Below, piece by piece: positions 44,698 to 56,900 of a DNA stretch of 64,000 nucleotides. Location of the stretch: NCBI GenBank assembly GCA_030285985.1, contig CP127384.1, positions 2,344,501 to 2,408,500 on the forward strand. The letters run 5' to 3'. Each line of letters opens with the position of its first letter. Within the stretch, counting starts at the first letter, position 1. The position numbers and the translations under genes are program-made. Source of the DNA: Aquidulcibacter paucihalophilus (GTDB lineage: Bacteria > Pseudomonadota > Alphaproteobacteria > Caulobacterales > Caulobacteraceae). The notes under the pieces are model-generated. The model was not told the origin of the DNA, did not search any database, and saw only the letters and a program-made list of their open reading frames with translations.

Positions 44698-44715
44698 TGT
44701 GCGTAATCTCGCATA
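44698..44715. promoter_or_regulatory. DctD-type binding site 2
   Basis: TGTGCG-N6-CGCATA, one mismatch in the arms, exactly 33 bases (about three helical turns) from site 1, so both face the same side of DNA. It ends 8 bases before the dctB start. Confidence 0.6.
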
Positions 44716-44723
44716 GTCGCTCA

Positions 44724-46529
44724 ATGAGAGGCCCGGGATCCCCAACGACTCAATGGCGCGTGTTCGGCGTGGTCTGGGCCCTCGTCGCTGTCATCGCGGT
44801 CATCTCGAGCGGCGAGATCGCACGGCGGGATGCCAGGGCATCCGCGGGAGGTCAGGCGGCGACGGCAAGCGCACTGCATGCGGCGGTCCTTCGCAGCGAA
44901 CTGGAACGGCACCGCTCCCTGCCCATGGTGCTCGCCCAGGACCCCGATCTGGAAGCCCTTCTCCGCCGACCCGATGCGCCGGGCGCGGCGCGCCTCAACC
45001 GGAAATTCGAGGCCCTGGCGAAGGAGGTCCGCGCGGCCGCCATCTACGCCCTCGACTCCGACGGCCGCACACTGGCCGCCAGCAACTGGCGACTGCCGAC
45101 CAGTTTCGTCGGTTCCAGCTACCGCTTCCGACCCTACTATTACGAAGCCATGCGGGATGGGCAGGCGAGCTTCTTCGCCCTCGGCACCGTCAGCGGCCGT
45201 CCCGGACTCTATCTGTCCCGGCGCGTCGACGATCCTTCCGGGCGGCCACTGGGCGTCATTGTGGCCAAGGTCGAGTTCGATGCGCTGGAGGCCGACTGGC
45301 GGGCGTCGGGCGAACCCACCTACGTCACCGATGCCGATGGCGTGGTGGTGATCACCACCGTGCCGGCCTGGCGGTTCCATACCGCCCGTCCCCTGTCCGC
45401 CGACCTGCGGCGGCGGCTCGCAGCGACCCAGACTGCCGGTTCGACCATTCCCACGCCCCTGCCCTTCGAAGCCGACGGTTCCGGCCTCGTCCGGGTTTCG
45501 ACAGACATCCCCCAGGGATTGTATGCCGCTGCGTCGGACCCGATCCCGGAGATCGGCTGGCGGCTGAACCTGCTCGCGCCGTCCGGTGACGCGATCGACC
45601 GCGCTGTGGCCGTCGCGCGTTGGCTCAGCGCGCTCACCGTGGCCCTGCTGGCCGCCCTTACCGGCATCCTCCTTCGGCGGCGACAGCGCGCCGCGGCGCG
45701 GGCGACGGAGGACGAGCAGGCCCGCGTTGAGCTGGAGCGGCAGATCGACCTTCGGACGTCGGAACTGCGCTCCGCCAACGATCAGCTGAACCATGAGATC
45801 GACGAGCGCCGACGTCTGGAGACCGTTCGCCAGGACCTCCAGGACGAGCTGATCCAGGCCAACAAGCTGGCGACCCTGGGCCAGATCGCCGCCGGCGTGG
45901 CGCATGAGATCAATCAGCCGGTCGCGGCGATCCGGACACACGCCGACAGCGCTGCGGTCCTCCTGCGACGCGACGACAGCGCCGGGGCGCTTCGATCCCT
46001 GGCCAATATTGATCGCCTGACCGAGCGGGTCGGGGTCATCACAGACGAACTCCGGGCCTTCTCCCGCAAGACCCGGTCGGAGACGGTCGCCGTGAGCGTC
46101 GACGGAGCCATCGACGGCGCGCTCCTCCTTGTCGGCGGACGGCTCAGGGAAAAGGGCATCACCCTCGAGCGTCGCCGGGCACCCGCGGGGCTCGCGGTGC
46201 GGGCGGAAAGGAACCGGCTTGAACAGGTCGTGCTCAACCTGCTCCAGAACGCGATCGAGGCTCTCGACGGCATCGCTGATCCGGTGATCACCCTTGGCGT
46301 TCAGGTCCGCGGCAAACGGGTGACGATTCACGTCACGGACAACGGACCCGGCGTCACGCCGGCCGTGCAGCAACGACTGTTCACGCCATTCACGACCGAC
46401 AAGGCGGACGGCCTCGGGCTTGGGCTGGTCATCAGCCGCGATATCGTTGCGGCCTTCGGCGGAGAACTGGTGCTCGAACCGACCTCCACCGGCGCGAGGT
46501 TCACCATCCGGTTGGCGAAGGCGTCATGA
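44724..46529 (+). CDS. dctB: Sensor histidine kinase DctB
   Basis: 601 residues from ATG 44724; a longer frame from TTG 44664 would start within the binding site and is rejected. Membrane helices near 12-29 and 300-318 enclose a periplasmic double-PAS/Cache sensor with FVGSSYRFRPYYYEAM, as in DctB. A coiled coil (about 325-378) leads to the dimerisation region with phospho-acceptor His394 in GVAHEINQPVAAIR, then ATPase N (LNLLQNAIEAL), G1 (VTDNGPGV) and G2 (GLGLGL) boxes. It senses C4-dicarboxylates and phosphorylates DctD. The stop overlaps the dctD start by 4 bases. Confidence 0.92.
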   Translation: MRGPGSPTTQWRVFGVVWALVAVIAVISSGEIARRDARASAGGQAATASALHAAVLRSELERHRSLPMVLAQDPDLEALLRRPDAPGAARLNRKFEALAKEVRAAAIYALDSDGRTLAASNWRLPTSFVGSSYRFRPYYYEAMRDGQASFFALGTVSGRPGLYLSRRVDDPSGRPLGVIVAKVEFDALEADWRASGEPTYVTDADGVVVITTVPAWRFHTARPLSADLRRRLAATQTAGSTIPTPLPFEADGSGLVRVSTDIPQGLYAAASDPIPEIGWRLNLLAPSGDAIDRAVAVARWLSALTVALLAALTGILLRRRQRAAARATEDEQARVELERQIDLRTSELRSANDQLNHEIDERRRLETVRQDLQDELIQANKLATLGQIAAGVAHEINQPVAAIRTHADSAAVLLRRDDSAGALRSLANIDRLTERVGVITDELRAFSRKTRSETVAVSVDGAIDGALLLVGGRLREKGITLERRRAPAGLAVRAERNRLEQVVLNLLQNAIEALDGIADPVITLGVQVRGKRVTIHVTDNGPGVTPAVQQRLFTPFTTDKADGLGLGLVISRDIVAAFGGELVLEPTSTGARFTIRLAKAS

Positions 46530-47860
46530 GCTTCGAGGCTCTCAACCGGATCGCGCTCATCGATGACGACGACAGCTTCCGTGACGCCCTCGCGGAGCGA
46601 CTTGAACTGGAGGGGCTGACGGTCCTCGCGTTCGGGTCCGCAGAGGCAGCGCTCAAGGTGGTCAACGACCGGTTTGAGGGCGTCGTGGCGACCGACCTGA
46701 GAATGCCGGGCATGGACGGCCGGCAGTTGGTGGAACGCCTCAACGACCTCGATCCCGATCTGCCGGTGGTCATGATGACGGGTCACGGCGACATCGCCGA
46801 GGCCGTCGACGCGATGAAGCGCGGCGCCTACGATTTCCTCGCCAAACCCTTTGCACCGGAGCGGCTGATCGAGACGCTCGGTCGGGCCCTGGAGAAGCGC
46901 GCGCTGGTTCTCGACAATCGTCGACTGGCCGCCCTCGCCGCCGACGACGAGGGCTCAATCCCGCTCAGCGGCTCAAGTCGACCGGTGGAGTCCCTTCGCG
47001 CCGCGGTCCAGCGCCTCGCCGACGCAGAGGTCGACGTCCTCATCGAGGGCGAGACCGGTTCCGGAAAGGAGGCTGTGGCTCGCGCCATTCACAACGCCGG
47101 CCGTCGGCGCCTGCGACCGTTCGTTGCGGTGTCCTGCGCCGCCTTGCCGGAAACGGGGCTTGAAAGCCTGCTGATGGGCGATGTGGCCGGCCCGTCCGGC
47201 GCGTTTCGCCGGCGCGTGGGACAGATCGAACAGTCCCACCAGGGCACCCTCTTCCTCGACGAAATCGATCTTGCGCCGCGCGCCGCCCAGCTGTTGCTCC
47301 TGCGCGTTCTGGAGGAACGCGAGATCCTGCCGGTCGGGGCGGTGGAGCCGCAGGCCCTCGACCTGCGGATCCTTGCCGCAACCAAGGGCGACCCGGTCGA
47401 GGCTGTCGTGCGCGGCGACCTCCGGGAAGACCTGTACTATCGGCTGAACGTCATCCGTCTTCGGACGCCGCCCCTGCGCGAACGACGCGAGGACGTGCCG
47501 CTGCTGTTCGCCCGCTTCCTGAGCCGGGTGGCTGGCCGTCTGGGACGGGACATGCCGACGGTCGACCATGCCATTCGCCGCCGCCTGCTCGAACACGACT
47601 GGCCGGGAAACCTGCGCGAGCTGGCCAACTACGCGAGCCAGGTCGCAGTGGGCCTCAGCCCCCTCATGTCGGAAACCCGGTCTGACGAAGGGCTGGTCCA
47701 GCGCGTGCAAAACTATGAGGCCGAGCTGATCCGGGAGTCCCTGACCCGTCACGAGGGCGACATCCGGCAGGTCACCGCGGACCTGCAGATCCCCCGCAAG
47801 ACGCTCTACGACAAGATGACCCGCCACGGACTGATCCCCGCCCGCCACCGCCGGCGATAG
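46526..47860 (+). CDS. dctD: DctD-like NtrC-family response regulator with altered GAFTGA loop
   Basis: 444 residues: receiver domain (phospho-acceptor Asp57 in TDLRMPG), AAA+ central domain with Walker A GETGSGKE (175-182) and Walker B TLFLDEID (241-248), and a C-terminal Fis-type helix-turn-helix (TADLQIPRKTLYDKMTRHGL). The GAFTGA loop, needed by sigma-54 activators to contact sigma-54, reads GPSGA at 222-226, i.e. one residue shorter and without Phe-Thr. It may therefore work without sigma-54, which agrees with the lack of a clear -24/-12 promoter at dctA. Gene order and the adjacent sites support the DctD name. Confidence 0.87.
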   Translation: MSFEALNRIALIDDDDSFRDALAERLELEGLTVLAFGSAEAALKVVNDRFEGVVATDLRMPGMDGRQLVERLNDLDPDLPVVMMTGHGDIAEAVDAMKRGAYDFLAKPFAPERLIETLGRALEKRALVLDNRRLAALAADDEGSIPLSGSSRPVESLRAAVQRLADAEVDVLIEGETGSGKEAVARAIHNAGRRRLRPFVAVSCAALPETGLESLLMGDVAGPSGAFRRRVGQIEQSHQGTLFLDEIDLAPRAAQLLLLRVLEEREILPVGAVEPQALDLRILAATKGDPVEAVVRGDLREDLYYRLNVIRLRTPPLRERREDVPLLFARFLSRVAGRLGRDMPTVDHAIRRRLLEHDWPGNLRELANYASQVAVGLSPLMSETRSDEGLVQRVQNYEAELIRESLTRHEGDIRQVTADLQIPRKTLYDKMTRHGLIPARHRRR

Positions 47861-47866
47861 AGGTCG

Positions 47867-47921
47867 GTCGCGGGCGGGGTGGAGCCTCCCCCTCCGGACA
47901 AGCTCCACATCCCCGCCCGAC
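47867..47921. terminator. Large imperfect stem-loop between convergent dctD and autotransporter genes
   Basis: GTCG.GGGCGGGG..TGGAGC pairs with GCTCCA...CCCCGCCCGAC around a 16-base loop. It lies in the 104-base convergent gap; a second hairpin GGCTCC/GGAGCC follows at 47923-47938. Probably bidirectional termination. Confidence 0.6.
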
Positions 47922-47964
47922 CGGCTCCCGACGGAGCCAGACTACCGGTGGCCTGGCAGCACCC

Positions 47965-50900
47965 CTACCAGCGAACGTTCAGCTTCATCCCGAACTGGTT
48001 GTCGTTCAGACGCTCGCTGAACAGGCCGCGGTATCCGGCGGAGATCGAGACGCCGTCGGCGGCCTCGACCTCGAGTCCGAACTCGGTGACGCCGGCCAAC
48101 GGCGGGGTTTCAGCCCCTTCGATGGTGAAGGCTCCGAAGCCCGTCGGCGCGCCGCTGAAGCGCATGTCGCCCGTGGCCTGCCGGTCGCCGGTGGTGAGCA
48201 GGACGCCCAGGCCACCGTAGACCTTCATCGTGCGGCCATTGACCCGATAGGGCTGGGCAGCGCGGGCGCTGATGTTCAGCGTCTGCCAGTCCCGCTCCAG
48301 TCCGGCGACCGTCAGGGACAGGGCACCCGCGCCGGTTTCGGTGAAGCCGTCGACGGAAGCGTTGGACAGTGTCCCGATGACGCCCAGGGCGATCGTGCCA
48401 TCATCTTCGAGGTGGAAGCGGCGGGCGACGCTGGCGGCGATCGCCTGACCTTCCGCATGGGTGTCACCGATCGCGGTGCCGCTGAACGCGCCGACGCTCA
48501 CAGTACGACGGGTGTCCGCCTCGCCACCGAAGACCGATGCGGTCACGTCGGCGGCCCACTGGCCGTCATCGTAGCCGAAATACCCGGCCGCATGGCTGAG
48601 GTCGGTCTCATAGCGCGAGGCGCGGTCCACGACATCGCCTTCCATACGCGACACCCCGGCCGCGCCGCCGAAGCTCCACGGTCCGTTGGACACGCCATAG
48701 CCGCCGGCGAAGCCGCTGTGGCGGCTGTCGACGGTGGCCTGGCCGGGCTTCTTGCCTTCCAGTTCCTGGTCGCCGGTGAAGACCGACACCCAGCCCCCGC
48801 TCGCGCCGTTCATGGACGCGCCCGGATCATAGGCATTGAGCACGCCGGCCAGCTGGCTGGCCGGGCTGGCACGGTCGGCGGTCAACGACAGCTGGCTGGC
48901 GAAGCTGAGCGAGCCCGCGTTGTTGTCGCCGCGACCGCCCGAGGATTGAACGGTCTGCATGAAGTGGTCGTTGGCGGAGAACAGCGAGGTGGTCATGTCC
49001 GCCAGCGCCTCGCCGGAGACGCTGTCGAAGGCTGTGTTGCGTTCGGCATCGGACAGGCCCGAAAGGATCGAAAGGACTCCGGCGTAGTCGTCGGAGGCTT
49101 CGAGCTGGCCGCCGCTGAACGCGACGCCGACCGCACCCTGGTTGGCCGTCCCCGACTGGCCCGGATCGAAGTCCGTCAACTGACGCAGCTCGAGGACCGC
49201 GCTGTTGGGGGCGAGATCGTAGCGAACCCGCCAGAACAGGCCGTCCTGGGCTGCAGCCGTAAACGCCGAACCGTTGGAGAAGGTGCCCACCAAGCGGTTG
49301 GCCTGCAGGAAGAGATAGCGGGTCGAGAAGTCGAAGCCCGAGGCCGGCCCCTGGAAGAGCGGCGAGACCGTGCCGCCGGTCAGGGTGGCGGTGCCGAGCA
49401 CCCGGATCTGGTCGATCAGGCTGCCGGCGGCTGTGCCGGTGACGTCAAGGTTCAGGCGACCGCCCGTGAGGTTGAGGCCGCCGACCGTGAAGCCGCCGAT
49501 CCCGTTCAACTGACCCGCCAGACCCGGCGACAGAACGGCGCCATTCGACACCGTCAGGGCTCCGCCGATGGTGCCGGCACCCGTCAGGGTTCCACCGGTC
49601 ACCGAAACAGCACCGGTTGTGGAGCCGAGGAAGCGCAGTTCACCCGACTGGTTGATGATGTTTGCGATCGTGTGGTCGCCGAGGAGGGTGAACAGGCCGC
49701 CGGCGTGCGCCAGCGTGCCCGCGCCGCTCAGCCGCCCGCCGAAGCCGGACTCGGCTCCGCCCAGCGTCAGGCGGCCGGTCGAGCCGATGCTCACATCGCC
49801 CATGCCATACAGGGAGCCGATCCGCTCCTGCCAGGCACCGACCGCCAGGGTCGCACCGGACGAGACCGAAACCGTCGCCGTGTCGGACAGTCGTTCGGAG
49901 GCACCCAGGCGAAGCGTCCCGCCCTGGACCGAAACCAGGTTCTGGGCCGCCGTTCCGTTCAGGATCGACTCCCCGGCCAGGTTGAAGAGACGCGCGCCTG
50001 CGAGATTGGCGTTTACCGTCGCGCCGCTCAGCTGGGTTTCCGCGGCCGTGAGCGTGCCGGTGCCGTTCAGCGTACCCGACAGACCGAACAGGCCGACGGT
50101 GTCGTTGAAGGCGTTCAGGTTCAGCACCGCACCACTGCCGACCACCACCGTGGCGGTGTCCGACAGACGGTTCGAAGCACCGAGGTCCAGCGTGCCGCCG
50201 ACGATGCTGACCATCTGTGACCCCGAGGTCCCGTTCAGCGTCGAGACGCCGGAGATCTGGATCAGGTCCCCCGCGCCGAGGTTGGCGTTCACTGTCGCGC
50301 CGGTGAGCTGGTACGCGCCGGCGGTCAGCGTGCCGGTGCCGTTCAGCGTACCCGACAGACCGAACAGGCCGACGGTGTCGTTGAAGGCATTCAGGTTCAG
50401 CACCGCACCACTGCCGACCACCACCGTGGCGGTGTCCGACAGACGGTTCGAGGCACCGAGGGCCAAAGTGCCGCCTGCCATGGTCACCGCTTCAGAAGCG
50501 GCGGTGCCGTTCAGCGTCGAGATGCCCGAGATCTGGAACAGGTTTCCTGCGCCCAGGTTGGCGTTCACCGTCGCGGCGTTGAGCTGGTACTCGCTCGCCG
50601 TCAGCGTCCCCGTGCCGTTGAGCGTGCCGTTCAGTCCGGCCAGGCCGACCGTTTCATCGAAGGCCCCCAGGTCGAGCGTTCCGCCGGTGCCGATCAGGAG
50701 CGTGGCGGTATCGGACAGCCGATCCGCCGCGCCGAGGGACAACGTGCCACCGGCCACGGTCACGGCTTCCGAAGCCGAAGTCCCGTTCAGCGTGGAGACG
50801 CCCGAGACCTGGAACAGGTTTCCCGCGCCCAGGTTGGCGTTCAGCGTCGCGGCATTGAGCTGATACTCGCTCGCCGTCAGGGTACCCGTGCCGTTCAGCG

Positions 50901-53900
50901 TGCCGGACAGTCCGGCGATGCCGACCGCTTCATCGAAAGCACCGATATCCAGCGTGCCATCCGCACCGACCACGAGCGTGGCGGTATCGGACAAACGGTC
51001 AGCGGCACCGAGAGTCAGCGTGCCGCCGGCGATGGTGACCGCTTCGGACGCGGACGTGCCGTTCAGCCTCGAGACGCCCGAGACCTGGAACAGGTTTCCG
51101 GCACCGAGGTTGGCATTCACGGTCGCGCCGTTGAGCTGGTACTCGCCCGCGGTCAGTGTGCCGATTCCGTCCAGCGTGCCGGACAGTCCGGCGATGCCGA
51201 CCGTTTCGTCGAAGGCACCGAGGTCCAGAACCCCGCTCGCACCGACCATCAGCGTAGCTGTGTCGGACAGACGGTCAGCGGCACCGAGAGTCAGCGTGCC
51301 GCCGGCGACGGTCACGGCTTCCGAGGCCGAGGTCCCGTTCAGCGTCGACATGCCCGAGACCTGGAACAGGTTTCCGGCACCGAGGTTGGCATTCACGGTC
51401 GCGCCGTTGAGCTGGTATTCGCCCGCGGTCAGCGTTCCCGTGCCGTTCAGCGTCCCCGACAGGCCGAGCAGGCCGATGGTGTCGTCGAAGGCGTTCAGGT
51501 TCAGGTCGGCGCCGCTGGCGACCACCACCGTGGCGGTGTCGGACAGACGGTCCGCGGTGCCGAGCGACAGCGTGCCGCCTGTGATGGCGACGGCTTCCGA
51601 GGCCGAAGCCCCGTTCAGCGTCGAGACGCCCGAGACCTGGAAGAGGTTTCCGGCGCCGAGGTTGGCGTTCACGGTCGCGGCGTTGAGCTGGTACTCGCCC
51701 GCCGTCAGCGTGCCCGTGCCGTTCAGCGTGCCCGACAGGGCCAGAATGCCGACCGTGTCATTGAAGGCGCCGAGGTCCAGGATCGCACCGGTCGCGACGT
51801 TGACGCCGGTCAGGTCCGACAGGACATCGGATGCGCCGAGAACCAGAGCGCCGCCCTCGATGGCGGTCACGCCCGTGTAGGTGTTGGTGCCGGACAGGGT
51901 GAGCGTGCCGCCGAGCAGGGTCAGACCGCCGGAGCCGCCGATGACGCCGGCATAGGCGCCGCCGTTCACGACACCGAGGGTATTGGCGCCGAGATCGACC
52001 TGGCCAGCACCGACCAGCGAGCCGATGGCTTCGTCGGACAGGAGCGCCAGAATGCCGTTTGCGCCGACCGTCACGGTGACATCATCGCCGATCGCCAGAC
52101 CGCCAGAGGCCGTCAGGACACCGGCGTTGATCGTCCAGCCCGCGCTGGATGTGTCCGCCCCGGTCAGGGCGAAGACGCCCGCGCCCTGCATGGTGCGGCT
52201 CTCGAAATTCACGACGGTCCCGATATCGACCGTACCGACGCCACCGCCGTCCAGCACGAAGGCATCGAAGCCGTCGCCGCCGTCGAGGATGCCGCTGAAG
52301 CTGCCGGTGTCGAACAGGGTCACGGTGTCCGTCCCCGCGCCCGCGCCGACAGAGCCGGTGAGCAGGCCCGCCAGGGAGATCAGATCGTCGCCGCCGTCGG
52401 ACAGCACCGAGCCCGTGGTCGTCGAACCGGTGAGGAAGGTCAGGGTGTCGTTGAACGCGCCGACGCTTTCAACGGCATTGCCGCCGCCGGAGATCGAACC
52501 CGAACTGGTCAGGTTGAGGCCCGCCAGCGAGCGAACCCCGACCAGGGCACCGGAGATGGAGCCGCTGTTGTCGACCAGGCCGCCGGCGTTGAGGTTCACG
52601 CCATGCGCCGTCGTGCCGACGATGGACCCGGCGTTGTTCACCGAGCCGGCCGCCGCAACGAAGGTGGCTCCGCTGAGTTGACCGGTGATCGAGCCACCGG
52701 CGAGGTTGGTCACCACGCCGCCGTTGCCCACGACGCCGGAGCCGACCAGGCCGATCAGGGTTCCGCTGTTGGTCAGCGCGCCGCCACTGCCGACAAGGCT
52801 CACGGCATTCGCGCCCCGGATCGTGCCGGCGTTCAGCACCGTGGAGCCGGTGCCGTCCAGATAGACGCCCGTGCCCGTTCCTGAGGTGTTGATCTCGCCG
52901 CCGGCCTGGTTGGTCACGATCGAGTTCGCGCCGAACAGCCGGATCGTCGAGGCGGCTCCACCGCCCCGGATCAGACCGCTGTTGGTCACCGAGCCCGTGC
53001 CCTGGGTGTAGATCGCGTTCGTGCCCGAGGTAATCGAGCCCGTGTTCAGGATCGTCCCGGTCCCGCCGGCATAGATGCCCGAGCTGTTGAAGTTGGCGAC
53101 GGTCGCATCGATCGAACCGTTGTTCGTCAGATTCAGGTTCTGCAGCGCGCTGATTGCGAACAGACCGGTGATGCTGCCCGACGCACCGTTGGTCAGGGTC
53201 AGGTCCGCATTGGCGAACACGGCGGTAGCGGTGCCGCTGATCGTGCCCAGATTGTCGACGAAGCCATTGGCGGCCGTGACGAAGACCCCGGTGCCGTTCA
53301 GGCTCTGAACCACGCCGCCGCTCGCGACGTTCACGGTGGCATTCGCGCCGCTCATGACCACCGCATTGCCCGCCGTCAGGCTGACGTTCGACAGCGTCGC
53401 AACCGAACCGGCACCGACGTTCACCCCGTTCGTGGCGGTGATCGGGCCCGTCAAGGTCACGACGCCATTGATCACCACCGTGCCCGTGCCGCTCACGGCA
53501 TTGTTGAACACCTGGTTGTCGCTACGCGCGAAGGCCAGGGTTCCGCCGTTGGCCAGCGTCACCGCTCCGAGGATCGAGCCGGTCGTTCCACCGGCACCGA
53601 TCTGGAGACGGCCGGTGTCGATGGAAGTACCGCCGGTATAGGTGTTCCCGGCCGTCAGGATCAGCGTGCCGAGGTCGGTCCGCGCCAGCTGGCCTGCGCC
53701 CGTCAGTTCCGATCCGATCGTGGTCGTCCAGCCGGCACCCGCCAGGGTGCCGTTGCCGACGCGGATCGTCGTGGTCGCCGCCGCCAGGTTGATCGAGTCG
53801 CCCTGGATCGAATAGCCGTCGGCCGCGAACTGCATGCCCGTGACGCCGACTGCGCCGGCCACGTCATCGACCGTGATCAGGCCGCCCGTGCCCTGGAAGA

Positions 53901-56900
53901 TGGCGAAGCCGGGTTGCGGCTCCATGGCACCGTTGAACAGACCGTTGGCATCGGTCCATTCCGAACCGGCCGCCGTCCAGACGCCCGCGCCGCCGTTGAC
54001 GGCACCGTTGTCGTGCTGACCGCCGTTTCCGCCGTCCCAGAACAACAGGGTGGTCGGCGCGTGAATCACATTGATCTGGCCCGCGACGGAGGTCTGCACC
54101 GACACGCGCTGCGTGCCGCCCGGCGTGGTGCCGACGGTGAGGCCGTTGTCGGTCAGGACACCGCCGTAGGTCATCAGGCCGTAGACGCCGAAGCCATAGG
54201 CACCGCTGCTTGCGACGTTGAGCGTGCCGTCCAGCGTCAGGTCGTCGGAGATCGCGAACAGCGCGGGCCCACCGGCACCGCTGAAGGTCGCATTGATGAT
54301 CGAGCCGGACGACAGGTTGAGCGCGCCGATGGCGAGGTCACTGCCTTGAGCGCCCGTCAGGATGCCGCCGTCGGCGATGGTAAGAGCACCGTTGATCGTG
54401 CCCGAGCCGCCCAGGGTGGCACCGCTGTTGACGAGGGTGTCAGCCGCGAGCGTGCCGTTAACCAGCAGCGTTCCGCCGTTGACGGTCGCGCCGTTCGTGA
54501 AGCCGCCCGCGCCGGTCAGGGTCAGCTGACCCGAGTTGTGCGCGAAGGTCTCGAAACCGGTGATTGCCGAAAGCGAGAGCGTCGCCACGCCGGCACCGCC
54601 GAGGGTCGAAGCGAAGCTGTCCGTACCGGTCCCGCCGTCCAGGACGCCGCTGACGCTGCCCCCCTGATAGGTGAACATGTCGGCGCCTGCGCCAAGGTTG
54701 GCCGAGGTCATGGACCCCGTGCTGGCCAGGGTCAGGATGTCGATGCCTGAGGTCGACCCAGCGTTGTAGGCACCGTTCAGCGTTCCGGCGATGGTCGCCG
54801 TGACGCCGCCGGCGGCGGCGACGCGGATATCGCCGTTGGTGGTCGAGCCCGCCTGCAGGTTGATGGTGGTCGCGCTTGAGCCGTCGATCAGGATCGAGCC
54901 CGCGCCGCCGATGACGCCGCCCGACTGGTTGGTGATGGTGACGGTGCCGGTGTTGGTGGCGTTCTGGATGCCATAGAAGCCGTTGCCGGTAATCGTGCCG
55001 GAGTTCGTCACCGAACCGCCGCCCCGGATCGCTACGCCCGCGTAGTTGGTGCCACTGATCGTGCCCGAGTTGGTCAGGATCAGACCCGCGGTCGAGGAGA
55101 TGCCGTCGCCCAGACCGGAGATCGTGCCGGCATTGCCCAGCGTCAGCGCGCTTCCGGTGTTGCGGATACCCCAGCCATTGGTGCCGAGGCCGCTGATCGT
55201 GCCGCCCAGCGCATTGGTGAAGCTGCCGCCGTTGGACAGGTTCAGGCCGTCGCCACTGGATCCCGAAATGGTCCCCGCATTGGATCCGCTGATCGCGCCG
55301 ACCGAGCGGACACCGAAGGTCGCGCCGGAAATGGAACCGCCGACCTGGTTGCTGAGCGCCAGCGCGCCGCCCCCCGCCTGGATGGCGGCCCCGGTCTGGG
55401 CCGTGATCGTCCCGGCGTTGACAATGGATGTCGAGCCGCCGTTCGCGAGGATACCGATCGCGCCTCCGGTGACCTGGCCGCCGGCCTGGTTGGCCAGGAT
55501 CAGGGTGCCACCGGCGCTGGTGATGCCGTTGCCCGAGGCATCCGTCGATGAAATCACACCGGCGTTGGTGAAGTTCATGACGCCGCCGCCGACGATCCCG
55601 GTATACCGCCCCCGGATCAGGCCGGCCGCAAAGTTGTTGACCGTCAGGTTGCCGGCGCTGTTCTCGATCCCGTTATACAGGTTGCCGATCACGTTGCCGT
55701 AGTTGTTGACGACCAGGGTGTCCGTGCCGCCCTGGTGCCGGATGCCGGCGTTGCTGCCCTGGATCAATGAGCCCGCACCGGTGTCGGTCAGCGACCCGTT
55801 GTTGATCGTGGTGGTGCCGGAAGCACTCGAGACATAGACCGCCGCGCCGATCGTCCCATCAGCGCCCGTGCCGACATTGGTGATCGAGCCGAGGTTGTTC
55901 AGCGTCGAGCCCGTGCTCGCCAGACGCACCGCTATGAACTGTCCGCCCTGGATCGAGCCGGTGTTTGCGACCGAGAGATTGCCGGAATTGACCGTCACCG
56001 CGCTTGCGTTCGCACCGCTGACGGCGCCGCCCAGGGTAACGCTTGTGCCGACGCCCTGGACAACCACGCCCGAACCGGTGATCGACCCGTTGAGGGTCAG
56101 GGTACCGGCCAGGAACACCTGGGAGCCGCTGTTTCCGGTGATGTTGCTGCTGTTCACATAGCCGTCGTTCCGGTTGAACCAGACGTTGCTGTTGACCAGT
56201 GAGATCGGGCCAGTGATCGAGCCGGTCGTCCCGCCATTGCCGATCAGCAGATTGGAGAAGCCGTCGACCGTCGTCCCGCCGGTGAAGGTGTTGGTCCCCA
56301 GCAAGGTGACGGCGCCGCCGGACGTCATGCGCAACGAGCCTGTGCCGGATATGGCGGACGCAAAATTCCCCGCGCTACCCTGGCTGAATACCAGGGCACC
56401 GTTGTTGAGGACGCTGCCACCCGAAATGGTGGTCGTCAGGCCCTGAAGCGTCGTGCCGGAGTTGATCCGCGTCTGTCCGGTCCAGCTGTTCCCTGTGTTG
56501 GTGAGAACGAACGTCCCGGCATTGGCTACGCCATTCGCGTCCACGCTGCTGAAGACCAGCGGCTGGCCGGCGGTCGCCTGGGTGATGGCACCGCTGAGCG
56601 TGGCAATGATCCCGGTGCCGAAGGTCTGCAGATTGGTCGGATCGTTGACCGTGTCCGAGGCTGCCAGCGAGATCGCGTTCGTATAGGTTCCGCTCGCTCC
56701 GAACTGCAGCGTCGGATTGATCATGGTGATCAGGCCCGTGCCCAGGGCGGCGGCGTTCATGGCGCGAACGGTCGCGCCGTTGATGGTGATGCCGGCCGTC
56801 AGGCCGGTACCGTTCAGGATCAGCAGCCCGTCATTGCCGCCGCCGTCGCCGGCGTTGATCGTGGTGATGCCCGCGCCGTCGCCGGTCAGGGTCCAGGCGC

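Noticed and set aside
44664..44723. TTG 44664 as the start of the DctB kinase
   Set aside because: It would begin inside the DctD-type inverted repeat; ATG 44724 gives a normal N-terminus before the first membrane helix.
49807..51738. Periodic repeats as a CRISPR array
   Set aside because: The period is 276 bases, units are coding in one frame and there are no unique spacers or cas genes.
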